DNA of 64,000 bases from Rhododendron vialii (GCF_030253575.1 NC_080559.1:35592501-35656500); one strand, 5' to 3'. Counted from the stretch's first letter, positions 1 to 11,360 are shown. Numbers and translations are program-made. The notes: generated from the letters alone by a model not told the origin.

Positions 1-482
1 TGTGCGTTTTGGTTATAACCAAATAGACTACAGACTAATGACATAGTTGAGTTATTTTTTTTGCATAGTATTTTAGTTAAGATATGCGATGAGAATGACA
101 TACTTGGAAAATCCGTGAAAACATGAGCTCTATTTAGAGCTTTTCCATCGCAAATGACGTTCGGAAGTATTTTATTTTTCGGATCAATCCGAAAATTGCA
201 CGAATTTTGCAGAGGCGGACAAATTGGGATGTTGGGAATAATACACTTTATACTTTTTCCCTACACCTCTTGTTATATGATATGCATATAACAAGGGGAA
301 TGCTAGAGACACGTTAATGTGTCACATTTCAATCACATCTCTTTCACATGCATGTGTGAAAATTATATAATCAACGCCAGAGACCTGCACAATCCTAGAT
401 ACTTCTATTTTCCTTTCATTTCTCTTTGTTTCCACAAGTTTCAAACAAAGCATAAACAGAGGTTTCAGTCGACCAGACTTAA

Positions 483-485
<3 letters not shown>
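1..485. other. AT-rich intergenic DNA, nothing recognised
   Basis: No open reading frame of recognisable family, no RNA gene and no bounded transposon was seen in this stretch. Confidence 0.5.

Positions 486-549
<64 letters not shown>
486..549. repeat. (GA)n microsatellite
   Basis: About 32 uninterrupted GA units. Downstream DNA (550-715) is C-rich and lacks introns, like a plant 5' leader, but no gene body could be traced beyond it. Open frames across the tract are artefacts of its composition. Confidence 0.95.
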
Positions 550-550
<1 letters not shown>

Positions 551-715
551 GAGGAACGATCAACACCCAGCCCCCGCCACCGGAAGCGCCTCAACTCCAC
601 CGCCAGCGACCACCGACGCAACCCCTTTTGAAGATTGCCTCCCCCAGGCGCAACCCTTCACCGACGCCAAACCCACCCACCGCCAAGGTCTCTCTCTGCT
701 CCTCCCCAACTTCAG

Positions 716-765
716 CTTCCACACTTAAACTTGTTTAGATCTTCCACACTCAAACTTGTTTAGAT
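716..765. repeat. 25-bp tandem duplication
   Basis: Two adjacent 25-bp units (716-740 and 741-765) differ by one base. Each starts CTTCCACACT and ends GTTTAGAT. A simple local duplication. Confidence 0.9.
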
Positions 766-869
766 TCAAACATTGATCGACGCGTTCTTAGATTTTATCC
801 CAGTTTGATTTGTCCCCCACCTGCTCGTGAAAATGCCTCAATGAGATGTTAAAGCTCATATAGGCATTT

Positions 870-884
870 AACTTGCTATTCTTT
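870..884. repeat. LINE target-site duplication, left copy
   Basis: AACTTGCTATTCTTT occurs here and again at 3252-3266, exactly flanking the LINE. A 15-bp TSD beside a poly(T) run is the signature of target-primed reverse transcription. Confidence 0.9.
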
Positions 885-913
885 TTTTTTTTTTTTTTGT
901 AGATAAGCACTCC

Positions 914-1040
914 TTTCATAAAAGCACGAAACACATTACAACCTGTTAGGGGCATACCCCTGCTATACACTGCCTTTTTCATAAAAGCACGAAACACATT
1001 ACAACCTCTTAGGGGCATACCCCTGCTATACACTGCCTTT
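914..1040 (-). repeat. 63-bp tandem duplication in the LINE 3' UTR
   Basis: Two nearly identical copies with a period of 63 bp, each containing CATAAAAGCACGAAACACAT and AGGGGCATACCCC, lie just inside the LINE poly(A) end. Confidence 0.85.
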
Positions 1041-1119
1041 TACAAAGAACCACACTTTTTACTAAATCACTGTACTATATCTATACAGCAAGAGACAAAA
1101 CAAAACAAAACAAAACTAT

Positions 1120-3251
1120 TCATCTAGCTAGACCAAAAATTTTTCCGAAAAGCTGCCAACTATCACATAAAACTTTGTTTGCCTGAGTAGGCTTCACACC
1201 CCTCTTAGAGCTAAGAGAATCCCTTATAGAATTGATAATGTGGAGAAGCAACCGGTCTTGAGGGAGGGCTTGGTGTTGAAAAACTCTTTTATTCCGTTCC
1301 AACCACAAACTGTATACTGTAGAAGCCAAAGCAGCCTTCAAAATCACACTTTGGAAGCTATTACTTTGTACATTCTGAACATACCAAGCAATCACATCAG
1401 CTAACAAATGGGGCACTTGACTATTAGAAGACTTACACCAAACAGTATGCCACACAGAACAAGACACAGGGCAATGGAAAAAAAGATGGTGATGAGATTC
1501 CAATCCAGTAGCACAGAAAACACAGTCCACAGGCACATTCATGCCCCAGCTAAACAGTCTATCTTTTGTACTCGGTTTATGCTGGATTGCCAACCATAAA
1601 ATAAAAGCCCAACGAGGAATGTTCCTGCTAAACCAAACAATCTTAGTCCATTGTTGTATAGGAAGTTTAGTCCGAATAGCTTCCCAAGCCGAGTGGACAG
1701 AATACCCAGTCGGGTGAGGGAGCCAAACAACCGAATCCTCCTTTCCACAAACTGGCTTGAAATTAGGAGGAGTCTGAGACATGATAGTTTGAGTGACCCT
1801 ATTCCTTTGCCTTGGCCATTTCCAGTCCCCATTATGAACAATAGAAGAAACCTTTGAATGTAATGATCTGCCAAGGTTAAAGACAAAAGACAACACTCTC
1901 TCCAAATCTGTTGAATAAAGGGCCAAGAGGGTGTCAATTGTCAAGCCACAAGAAGGTACCTTGACCATTGCCAACCTTGTATTGAATTAAAGGCTGTCCA
2001 ACTCTTCTAAGGCCAAGCACTTTCCTAATAGTCCAAGAAGCATCAATAGGGATATCCATAGACCATAAGCACTGACCTTTTATAATGTAGGTGTGAACCC
2101 ATTTTACCCAAAGAAGATCAGCTTTTTTGCATAGAGCCCACAAATGCCTTAGCATGGTAGCCTTATTCCACTCCTTTATCCTTCTAAACCCCAGGCCACC
2201 TTCTTCGTTTGAACTGCACACAAAATCCCATTTGATTTTGGCAGAAGAGGACTTAAGTTCAGTGCCAGACCATAAGAAAGCCATTAAGGTTTGCTCAATC
2301 TCCTTAATAACTTTGCTAGGAATGATAAAGATAGAGCTCCAATACACTTGAACACTAAACAACACAGATTGAATCAATTGAGCCCTGCCCCCATAAGACA
2401 AATCGTTATTAGACCACCCATGAATTCTTCTCCGAATTTTCTCCTTCAAAACTACACAATCTGCAACCCTTAATCTGGTAGAGATAAGGGGAACCTCAAG
2501 GTATTTAACAGGAAGAAATGCCACAGGAATAGGAAGGATATTGCATAAGTCCTCTTGAACACACTCTGAAACCCCAGAAAAAAGCACAGAACTCTTTTGC
2601 ATATTAGGTTTGAGACTAGAAAACAGATGAAAATCATGAAGCAATTGGTTGACGAGAGAAAATGAATCACTAGAAGCTCCACACAATATGAATAGGTCAT
2701 CTGCAAAGACTAGATGAGTCAGATTAATACCTCTGCATTTGGGATGAAAGCTGAACTGTCCCAAACCAATTCACCGATTCTGTACTGCAAGAGGGCAGTA
2801 AAAGCTTCCATAATCAAAAGGAATAAGTATGGAGAAATAGGGTCCCCTTGCCTTAACCCCCGCTGCCCTTGAAAGTAACCTTCCAACGAGCCATTGATCA
2901 CTACTGAATACTTGGCAGAACTAACACATTTCTTGACCCAAAAAATGAACTTAGTAGGGAAACCCATGGCTAGCATAGTATCAAACAAGAACATCCAATC
3001 CACAGAATCGTAGGCCTTCATAAGATCAATCTTAATAGCACACCTAGGTTCACCCCCATCCCGATGGTAACCCCTAACCAACTCTTGCATTAACAGAACG
3101 TTATCAACAATAGATCGACCTTTAATAAAGGCAGACTGAGATTGGTTAATCAAACAAGGTAGAATAGGCTGTAAACGATTGGAGAGAACCTTGGTAATGC
3201 ATTTATAAACTACATTACAGCAAGAAATAGGTCTGTAATCTCTAATGGTGG
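1120..3251 (-). pseudogene. LINE reverse transcriptase and zf-RVT domain, decayed
   Basis: Read on the minus strand, the pieces give reverse-transcriptase motif A (KIDLMKAYDSVDW), motif B (GLRQGDPISPYLF) and the catalytic FADD box (THLVFADDLFILC), then the C-terminal zf-RVT domain (AFILWLAIQHKPSTKDRLFS, then C-x2-C and HCP). The frame shifts near 2755-2765, between motif B and FADD. A W-to-stop change (TGA at 1934-1936) follows LWLDN, and the frame shifts again near 1900 before the zf-RVT segment. It is a plant LINE (RTE/L1-like) ORF2 remnant and cannot make a full polymerase. Confidence 0.9.
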
Positions 3252-3266
3252 AACTTGCTATTCTTT
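3252..3266. repeat. LINE target-site duplication, right copy
   Basis: Perfect match to 870-884. It abuts the truncated 5' end of the LINE. Confidence 0.9.
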
Positions 3267-4051
3267 GCTATTCTCTATTAACTTGCTGCCCATTAACTGT
3301 TTGATGAAATGTCTTGCTCACATCAACTCCAGTTAAAAGTAATGGGATTATGTGTTGTTGAGCTCGAAGGTGAGAAAGCGATTATGTGTTGTTATGTGCA
3401 GACATTGCCGCCATTGAAAGGTGCTCACGGGGACCACGACAAAGAACCGCAAAAGGGATGAATTTGGTGTCCCCACTTGATCAAATTGTTGGGATCTTCA
3501 AATGGATGAAAACTCCTTTCTAGTCTATATGTTGAGGTCCATTCGACCACTAGTATTTTTTGTTCTTTATTCTGTGAGATGTTAGAAGTTAATTATCTTG
3601 TTCTTGTATCTGGATTCTTTGGATTGAAGATGAGCGATCATAATTTTGATTATGTGATTTAGAGCTTGATCATAATCTAGATTCTTTTAGTCTATATGTT
3701 GAAGTGCATTCGACCATTTTGTGCGACGAGTAAATGCTTGTGGAAAACTGTTAAAAGCAATATCTTAATTTAACTTGGGCTTTTTTCATTTTGAATTTGC
3801 AGTTAAATGAATTTAGAGATCTCCTTTTTTGTACCGTTCGATCAAAATGGATTTACTCTTCAATCTTCAATAATAAAGCCCGATTAGATTGAACTTTAAC
3901 CGAAAACATATATCCATATATGCTAGGTCCAGATGCAGAATTTGCTTTTGTGCGCGGAACACGTCCGTTTCCGTACGACGGTGGGAATGGTACGGGCCAA
4001 TCCCAGCCCTAAGGCTGCTATAGTTGCATCTCTACCGTCTCTAGTCTGTTG
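3267..4051. other. Intergenic DNA, nothing recognised
   Basis: AT-rich with no family-level coding match. It continues the sequence interrupted by the LINE. Confidence 0.4.
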
Positions 4052-4446
4052 TTGCCCCATCTTTTTCATTTCCTCATTTCATACTCCCTCCACCATTTCG
4101 TCCCTCTACCCGAATGCCTCAGAATGTTTATTGAAAGTTGTTTGCCCTCGCGTCATCAACCAAGGAGATTGCGGTTGCTGCTCGTTGCACGTACCCCTTA
4201 TCCTGGTGTTTAACAAAACTGGCTATGGAATAGCTATGCCTTCGATTCCATAGACAGTTTTGTGGAACACCATGATAGGGGTGCATGCATCGAGCAACAA
4301 CCGCAATCTCTTTGGTTGATGATGCGAGGGCAAACATCTTTCGGTAAACATTTTGAGGCATCCGGGAAGAGGGACGAAATGGTGAAGGGAGTATGAAATG
4401 AGGGAAGAAAAAAGGTGAAGAAATGAAAAAGATGGGAGGAAGGATG
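4052..4446. repeat. Long inverted repeat (about 190-bp arms, short loop)
   Basis: The segment from about 4052 to 4236 reappears in reverse complement at about 4250-4446 with roughly 85-90 % identity by eye. Shared blocks include CATTTCATACTCCCT, CACCATTTCGTCCCTCT, TTTGCCCTCGC and AGATTGCGGTTG. The loop is short, between CTATGGAA and TTCCATAG. A transcript would fold into one long, nearly perfect hairpin. I saw no clear TSD, so it could be a foldback transposon or an inverted gene-fragment duplication. Confidence 0.85.
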
Positions 4447-6650
4447 TTTAGCCAAGCCACGTCGTGAAAAGGCAAAATAACCCTTGTAATTTGTCATTGA
4501 CTGATTTAAGTTGTGGGGGTATTTTAGGTATTTCCATCTTGGGTCGAAGGGTAGGGTGGTATTTCCACTTTGTCAAAATCCTGTTGGTTACCAATGGATC
4601 CTCTGGGTAAAGAGGGGCACAAAATAATTTTTCAGGTAACACTGAAATGGCTTTGTGCGTCTTGAGAACTTACGGCAAGCACTTTTGTACAACGCCGAAG
4701 ACTGATTCGAGAGGTTACTGTTCTAGTGGCTCTTTATGTAGTCGGTCATTGTTGTACATAAAAGAAGAGTAGATCGATTTCTTCTTTGTTTGTCGGATCA
4801 GTTCTCGCATGTAGTTAGAGCTGAAGAGGTGTTCGTTTGCCACCACCTCTGAACGTGGCTTTTCATTGTAATTTCTGCTGAAATTGAAGCTAGGATGGCG
4901 GAATCGGCAATATTATATCTATTGTTTACATGTGTATTTGGCTATGGTTTTCTTTTTCTAAGATTGCATTTTCTTTGGATCTAAGGTTCATCTGCTTATA
5001 TGGTTTCATCTTCTGGGAGGAAAACATTCTTCTTTTTCTTCTTGACAGATGAAGAATTTACCTAGGGTTCTAGTAAGCTTCCATAGAAAGCATTTCTCTG
5101 TCTTCATGGTTCAAGCTGTGTAAGAAACACAAGCACAATTGGGCTCTACCGTACTTCAATTGAATTCATTGGGTAAATTTTTTCCCACTCCCTCAATAGG
5201 TCTACGCTACAATATGATTTTTAAGGGGCATAACTATGAGAATTTGGGTTACCAGGTTACCGATAAAATGAGAATTTGGGCATTTTGAACTGACGTTTTG
5301 TTCAATTTTTATGTTTGAAAGATCTTGCATTTTCTGTGTCATCCGGAACTGAGTAGCGTTCATTTGGGAAGGCCCAATGTTACAAGGTACATTATTATTT
5401 TTCTTTAATTGTTTAAGAAGTAGAAAAACTCCAACATTGGTTGAAACATTTTTTTTATTATTGATCCCTGTGGCAAGACCCTGTTAGTAAGCTTGAAACT
5501 TTTTTGGATAGGCATGTTTGAACTATTTATGAATGAATTTTAATCACCAAGATGTTTGGTGTTTTGTGTATGATGTATCAGTTCGAAATATTGTTAATGT
5601 CAATGATTTAATGGGACATTGGGGAGGTGTTCGATTATGTATTTAAGCTATGATTTTCCTGTTTGATTTGGTTTCTTTTACTGTGGGTTCTCTTGAAAAG
5701 AAGTTCATTAGTGAACAAACGTCAAAAGCATGCATTTATAGTACCCATTTTGAGTATGTTGGTTCAAAAAAGGCAAGTTGATTGGATAAATCTAAAATTT
5801 AAGGATAATAAACTTCATCTTCCATGCTTGGTGCCTTGGTGGGGGCAGGAATTTTTTTGAGGGAAACACATCAAGTAGGATTTGATATTTTCATGCCTCT
5901 TTTTTCTTTGCAGCGTTGCAGGTGTGATGGAGCTATTTTGTGGTGATTCTGGACACCCTCTTTCTCTTTCTTGCACCTCTTTTCTGGTTTCTGTTGAGAG
6001 GAGTAGAGTTATTTGGGAGGCTTGGTTGTGGTTGGTTGATTTTATGTTAGTTTATATTGTTTGCAAGATGTTTATAATGAATTAGGTGATTATCTTTGTT
6101 TCAAGTATTTGGCTTTGGCTAGTTTGTACAAAATTTAACTCATTTGCTGGTCATGCTTTGCAGCCCCTTCAATAGGGGCCTAGGGTAACCTATTGTGATA
6201 AATGTGTATTTGGTTAATATGTAAGTTATAAGTGCTATTGAAATATGAGTGTGAGATGTGTTTGGTTGGAAAATACACTTTTGTTGGATGTTAAAATTGT
6301 CATTCACAATGCATTGGTTGGAGCATGTCCTTTTCCTTGAGATATTTCGAGGGATTGGCACAAATCCTTTCGGATTAGTTGGATGTTATGTTTTGGTTAG
6401 TTTTGTCACTCACCCTTTTTGTTGACATTTGATTAATTCATTTTAGGGGACAATCACTAAATCTCTCTCCTTTGTGTTCATTTTATGGAACATTCATTTG
6501 GCAAGTTTTTTATCCAAGTGATCTAGAATATACTCTAGAAGGTTGTTTTAGGGAAAAAAATATCACTGAAAATTGGTGGTGTTTTTATGCCACAGGTGTT
6601 GCTTTATCTAGATTGAGGAGAACAGGAGCTGATTAAAAGAGGAAAAAAAA
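4447..6650. other. Intergenic DNA, nothing firm recognised
   Basis: Short open frames only. Some polypyrimidine-AG sites occur (for example near 5914), but no exon chain or known family could be built. Confidence 0.4.
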
Positions 6651-6822
6651 AAGAAGAGGCGACCGTTGTCAAATTACATTAAGAAGGTCTAGAAGGATGT
6701 AAATCCTAATAGGAGGTTGATTTAGTGGATTGTTTGGTGGAGGTTTCTGAAGAGTACGAACTTTACTACGATACTCTCTTTATGTCCATCTCTTACCTTG
6801 AAAAATGGCTTGATAAACCGTT
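6651..6822 (+). pseudogene. A3-type cyclin exon fragment, disrupted
   Basis: Translation gives RRPLSNYIKKV, a TAG stop, KDVNPN, then after a frameshift LVDCLVEVSEEYEL and DTLFMSISYLEKWL. This follows the start of the plant cyclin A N-terminal cyclin box (RRPL-x-YI-x-K-x-QKDV, then VDWLVEV-x-EEY, then DTL). Three lesions are visible: a stop where Q is normal, a frameshift near 6716-6722, and W to C in the VDWLVEV motif. Sequence beyond about 6822 no longer matches a cyclin. It cannot encode a functional cyclin. The family call rests on motif recognition by eye. Confidence 0.65.
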
Positions 6823-7703
6823 TTGTTCGCCATGCACCGGCTCCATTCCCTTGCTTATCGTAAAGGCTGTAAGTACCAAATGGCCCGCTACTAGTATGAT
6901 ATTTTGCCTCAGTTTTATATTTTGCAATTGTTTAGTTAGAAAATTGTGCTTCAATTGACTTGATCAATGATGCCATTTTACTCGACATCTGCAAAAACTT
7001 GGCCAGAGCAGCTCAAGAACATTATAAAAAAAGTAAGTTCACGACTTTATAGCTCTCTCGATCCAAAAAAAACGACTTTATCGCTCTTGCGATCAATCCA
7101 TTGAACATCTCCCAATGGGGATAGCCACGATTATTTGATTTTATTTTTTTGATGAAAGCCCTCTTGGAATTCGTTTTGTCAGGAGGAGTACTGGTGCCTA
7201 TTGTTGTGTTACCACCCTTCATTAGTCCACTGACTCCACTCCTATTTCCTTGGCTGGATGGGTTTTGCCGACATGCGAGAAGAATTGATTTCCCACATCG
7301 ATATTAATGAATTTTACTGTATGTGTTCTTTTGACAACTAAATTGCTTTTCGGATATTTTTTTCCATCGCTACTTGGATTTTTTTTCCTTCATCTTTCAA
7401 CATAGTTTTAATGTCGGGTACGTTTTTCAATGGCACAGAGCAGCAGCGGGAGGGTTGTGCAGTGGCAGTGGATGTTAGAGTTGATTTGAGCCAGGAATAT
7501 TAAAATAAAATCACTTGTTCCATTATGGGGAAGGGAAAGTCAGATGAATAGTAGTAGTAATAATTATTAGTTTCGTAAAAATCTGGCACAATTGCTGTTG
7601 CTTATATTTGTTCAGTTGTAAAAGACTAAGGATTTTCTCAAGCATTGCTATTCATTTCCTTAAAAGTACTAACCAAAAAGAGAATAGGATGATCTATCTA
7701 TGC
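6823..7703. other. Intergenic DNA, nothing recognised
   Basis: AT-rich; no continuation of the cyclin relic and no bounded repeat was seen. Confidence 0.4.
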
Positions 7704-7711
7704 TTAAGAAC

Positions 7712-8448
7712 TAGGGCTCAAAAAATTCGGTGAACCATAAAATTGGTCCGGACCGAACCGATCCGTATCTTTTGGATTTTGTCCTTGGGTTAATGGTCCA
7801 GACACGGATTGAAAAATTAGAAAACCGTGACTCGCGGTTCGATCCATGGATTTTCATTACGAAACCGTGGATTAATCGAAACAGACCATGAGATATTTGT
7901 CTTATATAAATAAAAATATATGTGTATTTATATAATTAATTGTTAGTAATGTTAAAACTTTTTCCACCAATTTTAGTATTCTATCTTAATAATGGGATAG
8001 TGTAGATGTACATAAAATATAGGGGGTAAATATTTAGTTTTTTTGTATAAGTTACGGGTAACCCTAGTTCAGTTTTAGTAGTTCGTTTCTTTTTCAGTAT
8101 TTTGTATGTTATGTACTGTAATGATACAATCTACTAGTGTTTAGACTCTTTTGAATCTGATTTCTGAAGTAGGCCTTCGGTAGTGTATGTAATAAGAACT
8201 TTTTGATGGTGTTAAACTTAATTTTGGGTGTAACCTTCTTCCTTTTTAGTGTGGGATGTATGCTTGAGATTTATTTTTGCTAAAATTTGTGGACAAAATC
8301 GATCTGCAAGTTACGGATTGGATTGGAACCGGATCGTAAGACTTTTGGTCCGGACACAGATTTCATTTCATTTTATAAAAACTGTGACTAGCGATTCAAT
8401 CCTCGAATTCCTAGGAATCTGAATCGAACCGGACCTCGAGAAGCCCTA
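7712..8448. mobile_element. Non-autonomous hAT-type element with 8-bp TSD
   Basis: TTAAGAAC stands on both sides (7704-7711 and 8449-8456). The ends are inverted: TAGGGCT at the left and AGCCCTA at the right. An 8-bp TSD with short TIRs fits the hAT superfamily. The interior has no transposase. It carries two diverged direct copies of a block, GTCCAGACACGGATT / GTCCGGACACAGATT followed by CCGTGACTCGCGGTTC / CTGTGACTAGCGATTC, near both ends. Confidence 0.8.
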
Positions 8449-8456
8449 TTAAGAAC

Positions 8457-9079
8457 TATCCCTTTTCTTTTTGACAAGCTATTTCATCTAAAATTGCTTT
8501 TCTGCTTAGAACTACCTATCTGTGTTTAAGAACTTTATAGGACTTTTATCATTTAAAATGAAATTGATTTTGGCATTTCAAATTTTGTCTTTATTTTATG
8601 TGAAATTATTAGATTATCCTTTATTTTGTTAGTGTCCATCCACTTTAAAGGGTATTGTTGTAATTTTAAATAGGAAAAAGACAAAAAAGTGAAGTGCCAA
8701 TAACTAAAAATGGAGCGCTAAAATCAATTTCCTTTTGTAAATCCAAAGCAATTGGACTCGTATATATGTTGAACAACATGAGTTCATAATCTTGTGTGCT
8801 TGAATCACTTTGCTACTACTGTTCTAGAGCTGTACAAGAACTCGTTTTGCATTGCTTATAAAATAGTAGTAGTATCTTTTTTTTTTTTTTTAGAAATAAT
8901 TTTTCATTCAATTACTTACAGCCCCTCTATGTCCCGCGTATACCTATCCGTCTTCCCTTCCCTATCCCTCAAAATCAAAAAAGTACTTACGCTTAAGATT
9001 TTTTTTTTCTTGCTATAACTGAATCTTAATTTCAACTATCTCATATACAAGAACAATTACACCAATGAGAATGAGACCT
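8457..9079. other. AT-rich DNA, probably interior of the Helitron ending at 9106
   Basis: No gene is recognised. Since a Helitron 3' terminus follows, some or all of this stretch may be Helitron body, but its 5' end was not found. Confidence 0.3.
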
Positions 9080-9106
9080 CGTGCAAAGCACGCAAAATTA
9101 TACTAG
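9080..9106 (+). mobile_element. Helitron 3' terminus (hairpin plus CTAG)
   Basis: CGTGC-AAA-GCACG (9080-9092) is a perfect 5-bp-stem hairpin, followed by exactly 10 bases, then CTAG (9103-9106) and a host T. Hairpin, short spacer and CTRR before T are the defining 3' features of Helitrons. No Rep/Hel coding sequence is present, so the element is non-autonomous. Confidence 0.7.
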
Positions 9107-9461
9107 TGTCAAAATAAAGTGCATTAATATTACTAGATGATTATGAATTTTGATTAAGAATTAAATCGAAGACCCACGGGCAAAACAGTTATTTGTGGAG
9201 AAATAGAAAAAGGAAGTGCAAACAAGAAAATATCAAAATAATAATAAACTACTTTAATTGCTAGACGCAAAACATAGTAATAAAAATGAAAATTTTCCGT
9301 CGCCAAATGGGGGATTTCGTTTGTTTTCATAACGGAGGAGGATGAAGGAGTAGCATTGAAATACACTTGGAACAATACAGTTTAAGTTTGCTAAATTAGA
9401 AACCCAAAGCCAAATTCAAAAAATCGTAGTACCCGTTCCGCTAACTCAAAATTCGTACTTA

Positions 9462-9798
9462 GAGTGTGTTCTTTATGAACTTAACTTAAATATGAAAATT
9501 ATGTCCTTATTTGAATTTTTTCAGCATTTGCTAATTTTGTGGGTTATTGATTTGTCTCACGAGAGGAATTGAAAAAGTAAATTTTTTTTCGCTTTTACCC
9601 AAGTATTTTGAGCAATAACCAAAAAAATGGTCATTTCTCAAAATACTTAGGTAAAAATAAAAAAAATTTACTTTTTCAATTCCTCTCGTCGAGACAAATC
9701 AATAACTCACAAAAGTTTGACGCAAAACTAACAAATGCAAAAAAATTCAAATAAGGACAGAACTCTTAGATTTAAGTTAAGTTCATAAGAACACAGCC
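9462..9798. mobile_element. PIF/Harbinger (Tourist-like) foldback MITE, 337 bp
   Basis: Flanked by TTA on both sides (9459-9461 and 9799-9801). Ends are GAGTGTGTTCTT and the complement of GGCTGTGTTCTT. Almost the whole element folds back: TGAACTTAACTTAAAT, GGTTATTGATTTGTCTC and GAGGAATTGAAAAAGTAAA recur in reverse complement. A 3-bp TTA TSD is typical of PIF/Harbinger MITEs. Confidence 0.85.
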
Positions 9799-9949
9799 TT
9801 ACTATTTTTCAAATAAGTGTACTTATTTTTTGTATTAAATGGTGATGTACAGTGAAAGAATGACCTGTCTCGTCAAACGAAAAATTAGAACCTTATCGGA
9901 ATGGGCTCATTATACAAAGTTTTCCTATTTTCCTAGTATTATCTCGAGA

Positions 9950-10340
9950 AGCACTACCGTCACCGAAGTCAAAATGCGGTGGCCGGCTACTGCACGCCGG
10001 AGTGGACCCCACACAGCTGATCCGAGCCGTTCAATAATTTTTAAAAAAAAATTGAATGGGCCACGCAAATAAATTAGATTGATCTGATATGTGTAGGTGC
10101 TCAGATCACGCTTTTTCATCTTTGGAAAATCGAAAAAAATTGAAAGATTGGTTTTTCGATTTTTCAAAGATGAAAAGCTTGATCCGAGCACCTACACATA
10201 TCAGATTGAGCTGATATTTTGCATGTCCCATTCGATTTTTTAAAAAAAAATTATTGAACGGCTCGAATCATCCGTGCAGGGCCCGGAGTGGGCCCTCAAG
10301 GCGTGCGATGACAGGCCACTGCATTTTGGGTTCGGTGGCT
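9950..10340. mobile_element. Foldback MITE with AGCCGTTCA core
   Basis: A long inverted repeat centred near 10150. The arms share CACCGAA, AAAATGC, GTGGCC, CGAGCCGTTCAATAATTT, CTGATATGTGTAGGTGCTC and TTTTCATCTTTG. Exact ends are uncertain. TATCTCGAG on the left and TGTCTCTAG on the right may be a worn 9-bp TSD, which would make it Mutator-type. Confidence 0.7.
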
Positions 10341-10684
10341 GTAGACTTTCTGTTTTGTCTCTAGTTTAGTTTATCTAGTTGACGTCCTGTTCAGAACATA
10401 AAAAAAAATACATAAAAGGAAAAAAGAAGGAAATGAGGAAAGTTTGGAGAAAAATTTATTCATAAGTTTTAGTTTGGTATTTTCTTCTCTTTTTTCCTCA
10501 AACCAAACAAAGGTAGAGATTTTTTTTTACTATTTTTGTTACCTTTCTTTTCTTTTCCTTTGGTTCCAAACAATTTTTTTTATAATTGTAATATTGTTAA
10601 TTTTGGAATTAATTTTTCATTTCCTTTTTTTCTAATGATACTCTTCTTTTTTCACAAAACAAATAATCTAATCAAAAATTCTAA

Positions 10685-10784
10685 TTCCACACCCATACAC
10701 ACACATATTCACAATAGAGGTTGGGCCCACACTCACCTCTATTATGAGTGTGGGTGTGTAAATAAGTGTATGAGTGGGTGTGGA
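10685..10784. repeat. Inverted repeat, probably inside an old Tourist-like MITE
   Basis: TTCCACACCCA at the left returns as TGGGTGTGGAA at the right, with CA/TG-rich arms and an AGAGGTTGGGCCCACACTCACCTCT-type centre. The composition resembles the centre of the MITE at 45932-46244, so this may be a degraded relative. Confidence 0.5.
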
Positions 10785-10805
10785 AGTAGAATGATTGTAA
10801 TCTAA

Positions 10806-11360
10806 GAGCATCCACAATATAATAATCAAAATCAAAAGGTTGTTAAAGTTAGCAATGTGTGCTCAAAAAAGTACTCACATTGTAATAACCAAACTTAGCA
10901 ATCTCTTAGCAACTCATCAAATTTTGGCTTTTGGATAATCAAAACTAGCAACTTTTTGCTAATAACCAAATTTATTGAACCCTACATCTTCTCAATCAAG
11001 TACATCTATCATGGGAGAGTAAAACTCACTTTTCATAAAGCAAATGCTTTATTGGTAGGTGAAATTCACTCTCCACTTTGGCAAGTGGTTGTACATTTGA
11101 CAATATTGACCACTTTATGAATCTTAAAAAATGTTCTCCACTTTTACTTATTTTACTAAAATGCCATTCAATGTAGACCATTAGGTTGAGAAGAAAAAAA
11201 CTGACCGTTAGATTTAAATTTTTGCTAACCCATTTTGATTATGGACAAAAAGTATACAATGTGAGACTTAACATTGTTAACTTTTACAACCTCTAAATAA
11301 ATAATCAAAAAATGATGTGATAATTTTTGATTATTCAATTTTAATTATTACTGGAGGCTC
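10806..11360. mobile_element. PIF/Harbinger-type MITE, copy 1 of the GAGCATCCACAAT family
   Basis: Bounded by TAA on both sides (10803-10805 and 11361-11363). The left end is GAGCATCCACAATA and the right end TACTGGAGGCTC, so the TIR is GAGC(A/C)TCCA. Internal blocks such as CTCACATTGTAATAACCAA and ATGATGTGATAATTTTTGAT match a second copy at 56357-57118. No transposase. It lies just upstream of the lysyl-tRNA synthetase promoter. Confidence 0.85.

Larger units (their letters stand above)
885..3251 (-). mobile_element. 5'-truncated LINE retrotransposon with poly(A) tail and 15-bp TSD
   Basis: The element lies on the minus strand. Its poly(A) tail reads as a T-run at about 885-898 on the plus strand, and its 5' end is cut off at 3251 inside the reverse-transcriptase domain. 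Identical 15-bp repeats at 870-884 and 3252-3266 bound it. The first residues left, after truncation, read TIRDYRPISCCNVVYKCITK, the usual region ahead of the plant LINE fingers/palm. The 5' UTR, gag-like ORF1 and endonuclease are missing, so this is a dead-on-arrival 3' copy of about 2.4 kb. Confidence 0.92.

Noticed and set aside
319..738. Open frames on both strands across the (GA)n tract
   Set aside because: The frames are Arg-Glu or Ser-Leu repeats produced by the microsatellite, with no conserved flank.
4141..4253. Cysteine protease active-site fragment (INQGDCGCC) in the long hairpin
   Set aside because: Too short and lacking the W-A-F that follows CGSC in the papain family; kept only as a weak hint to the hairpin's source.
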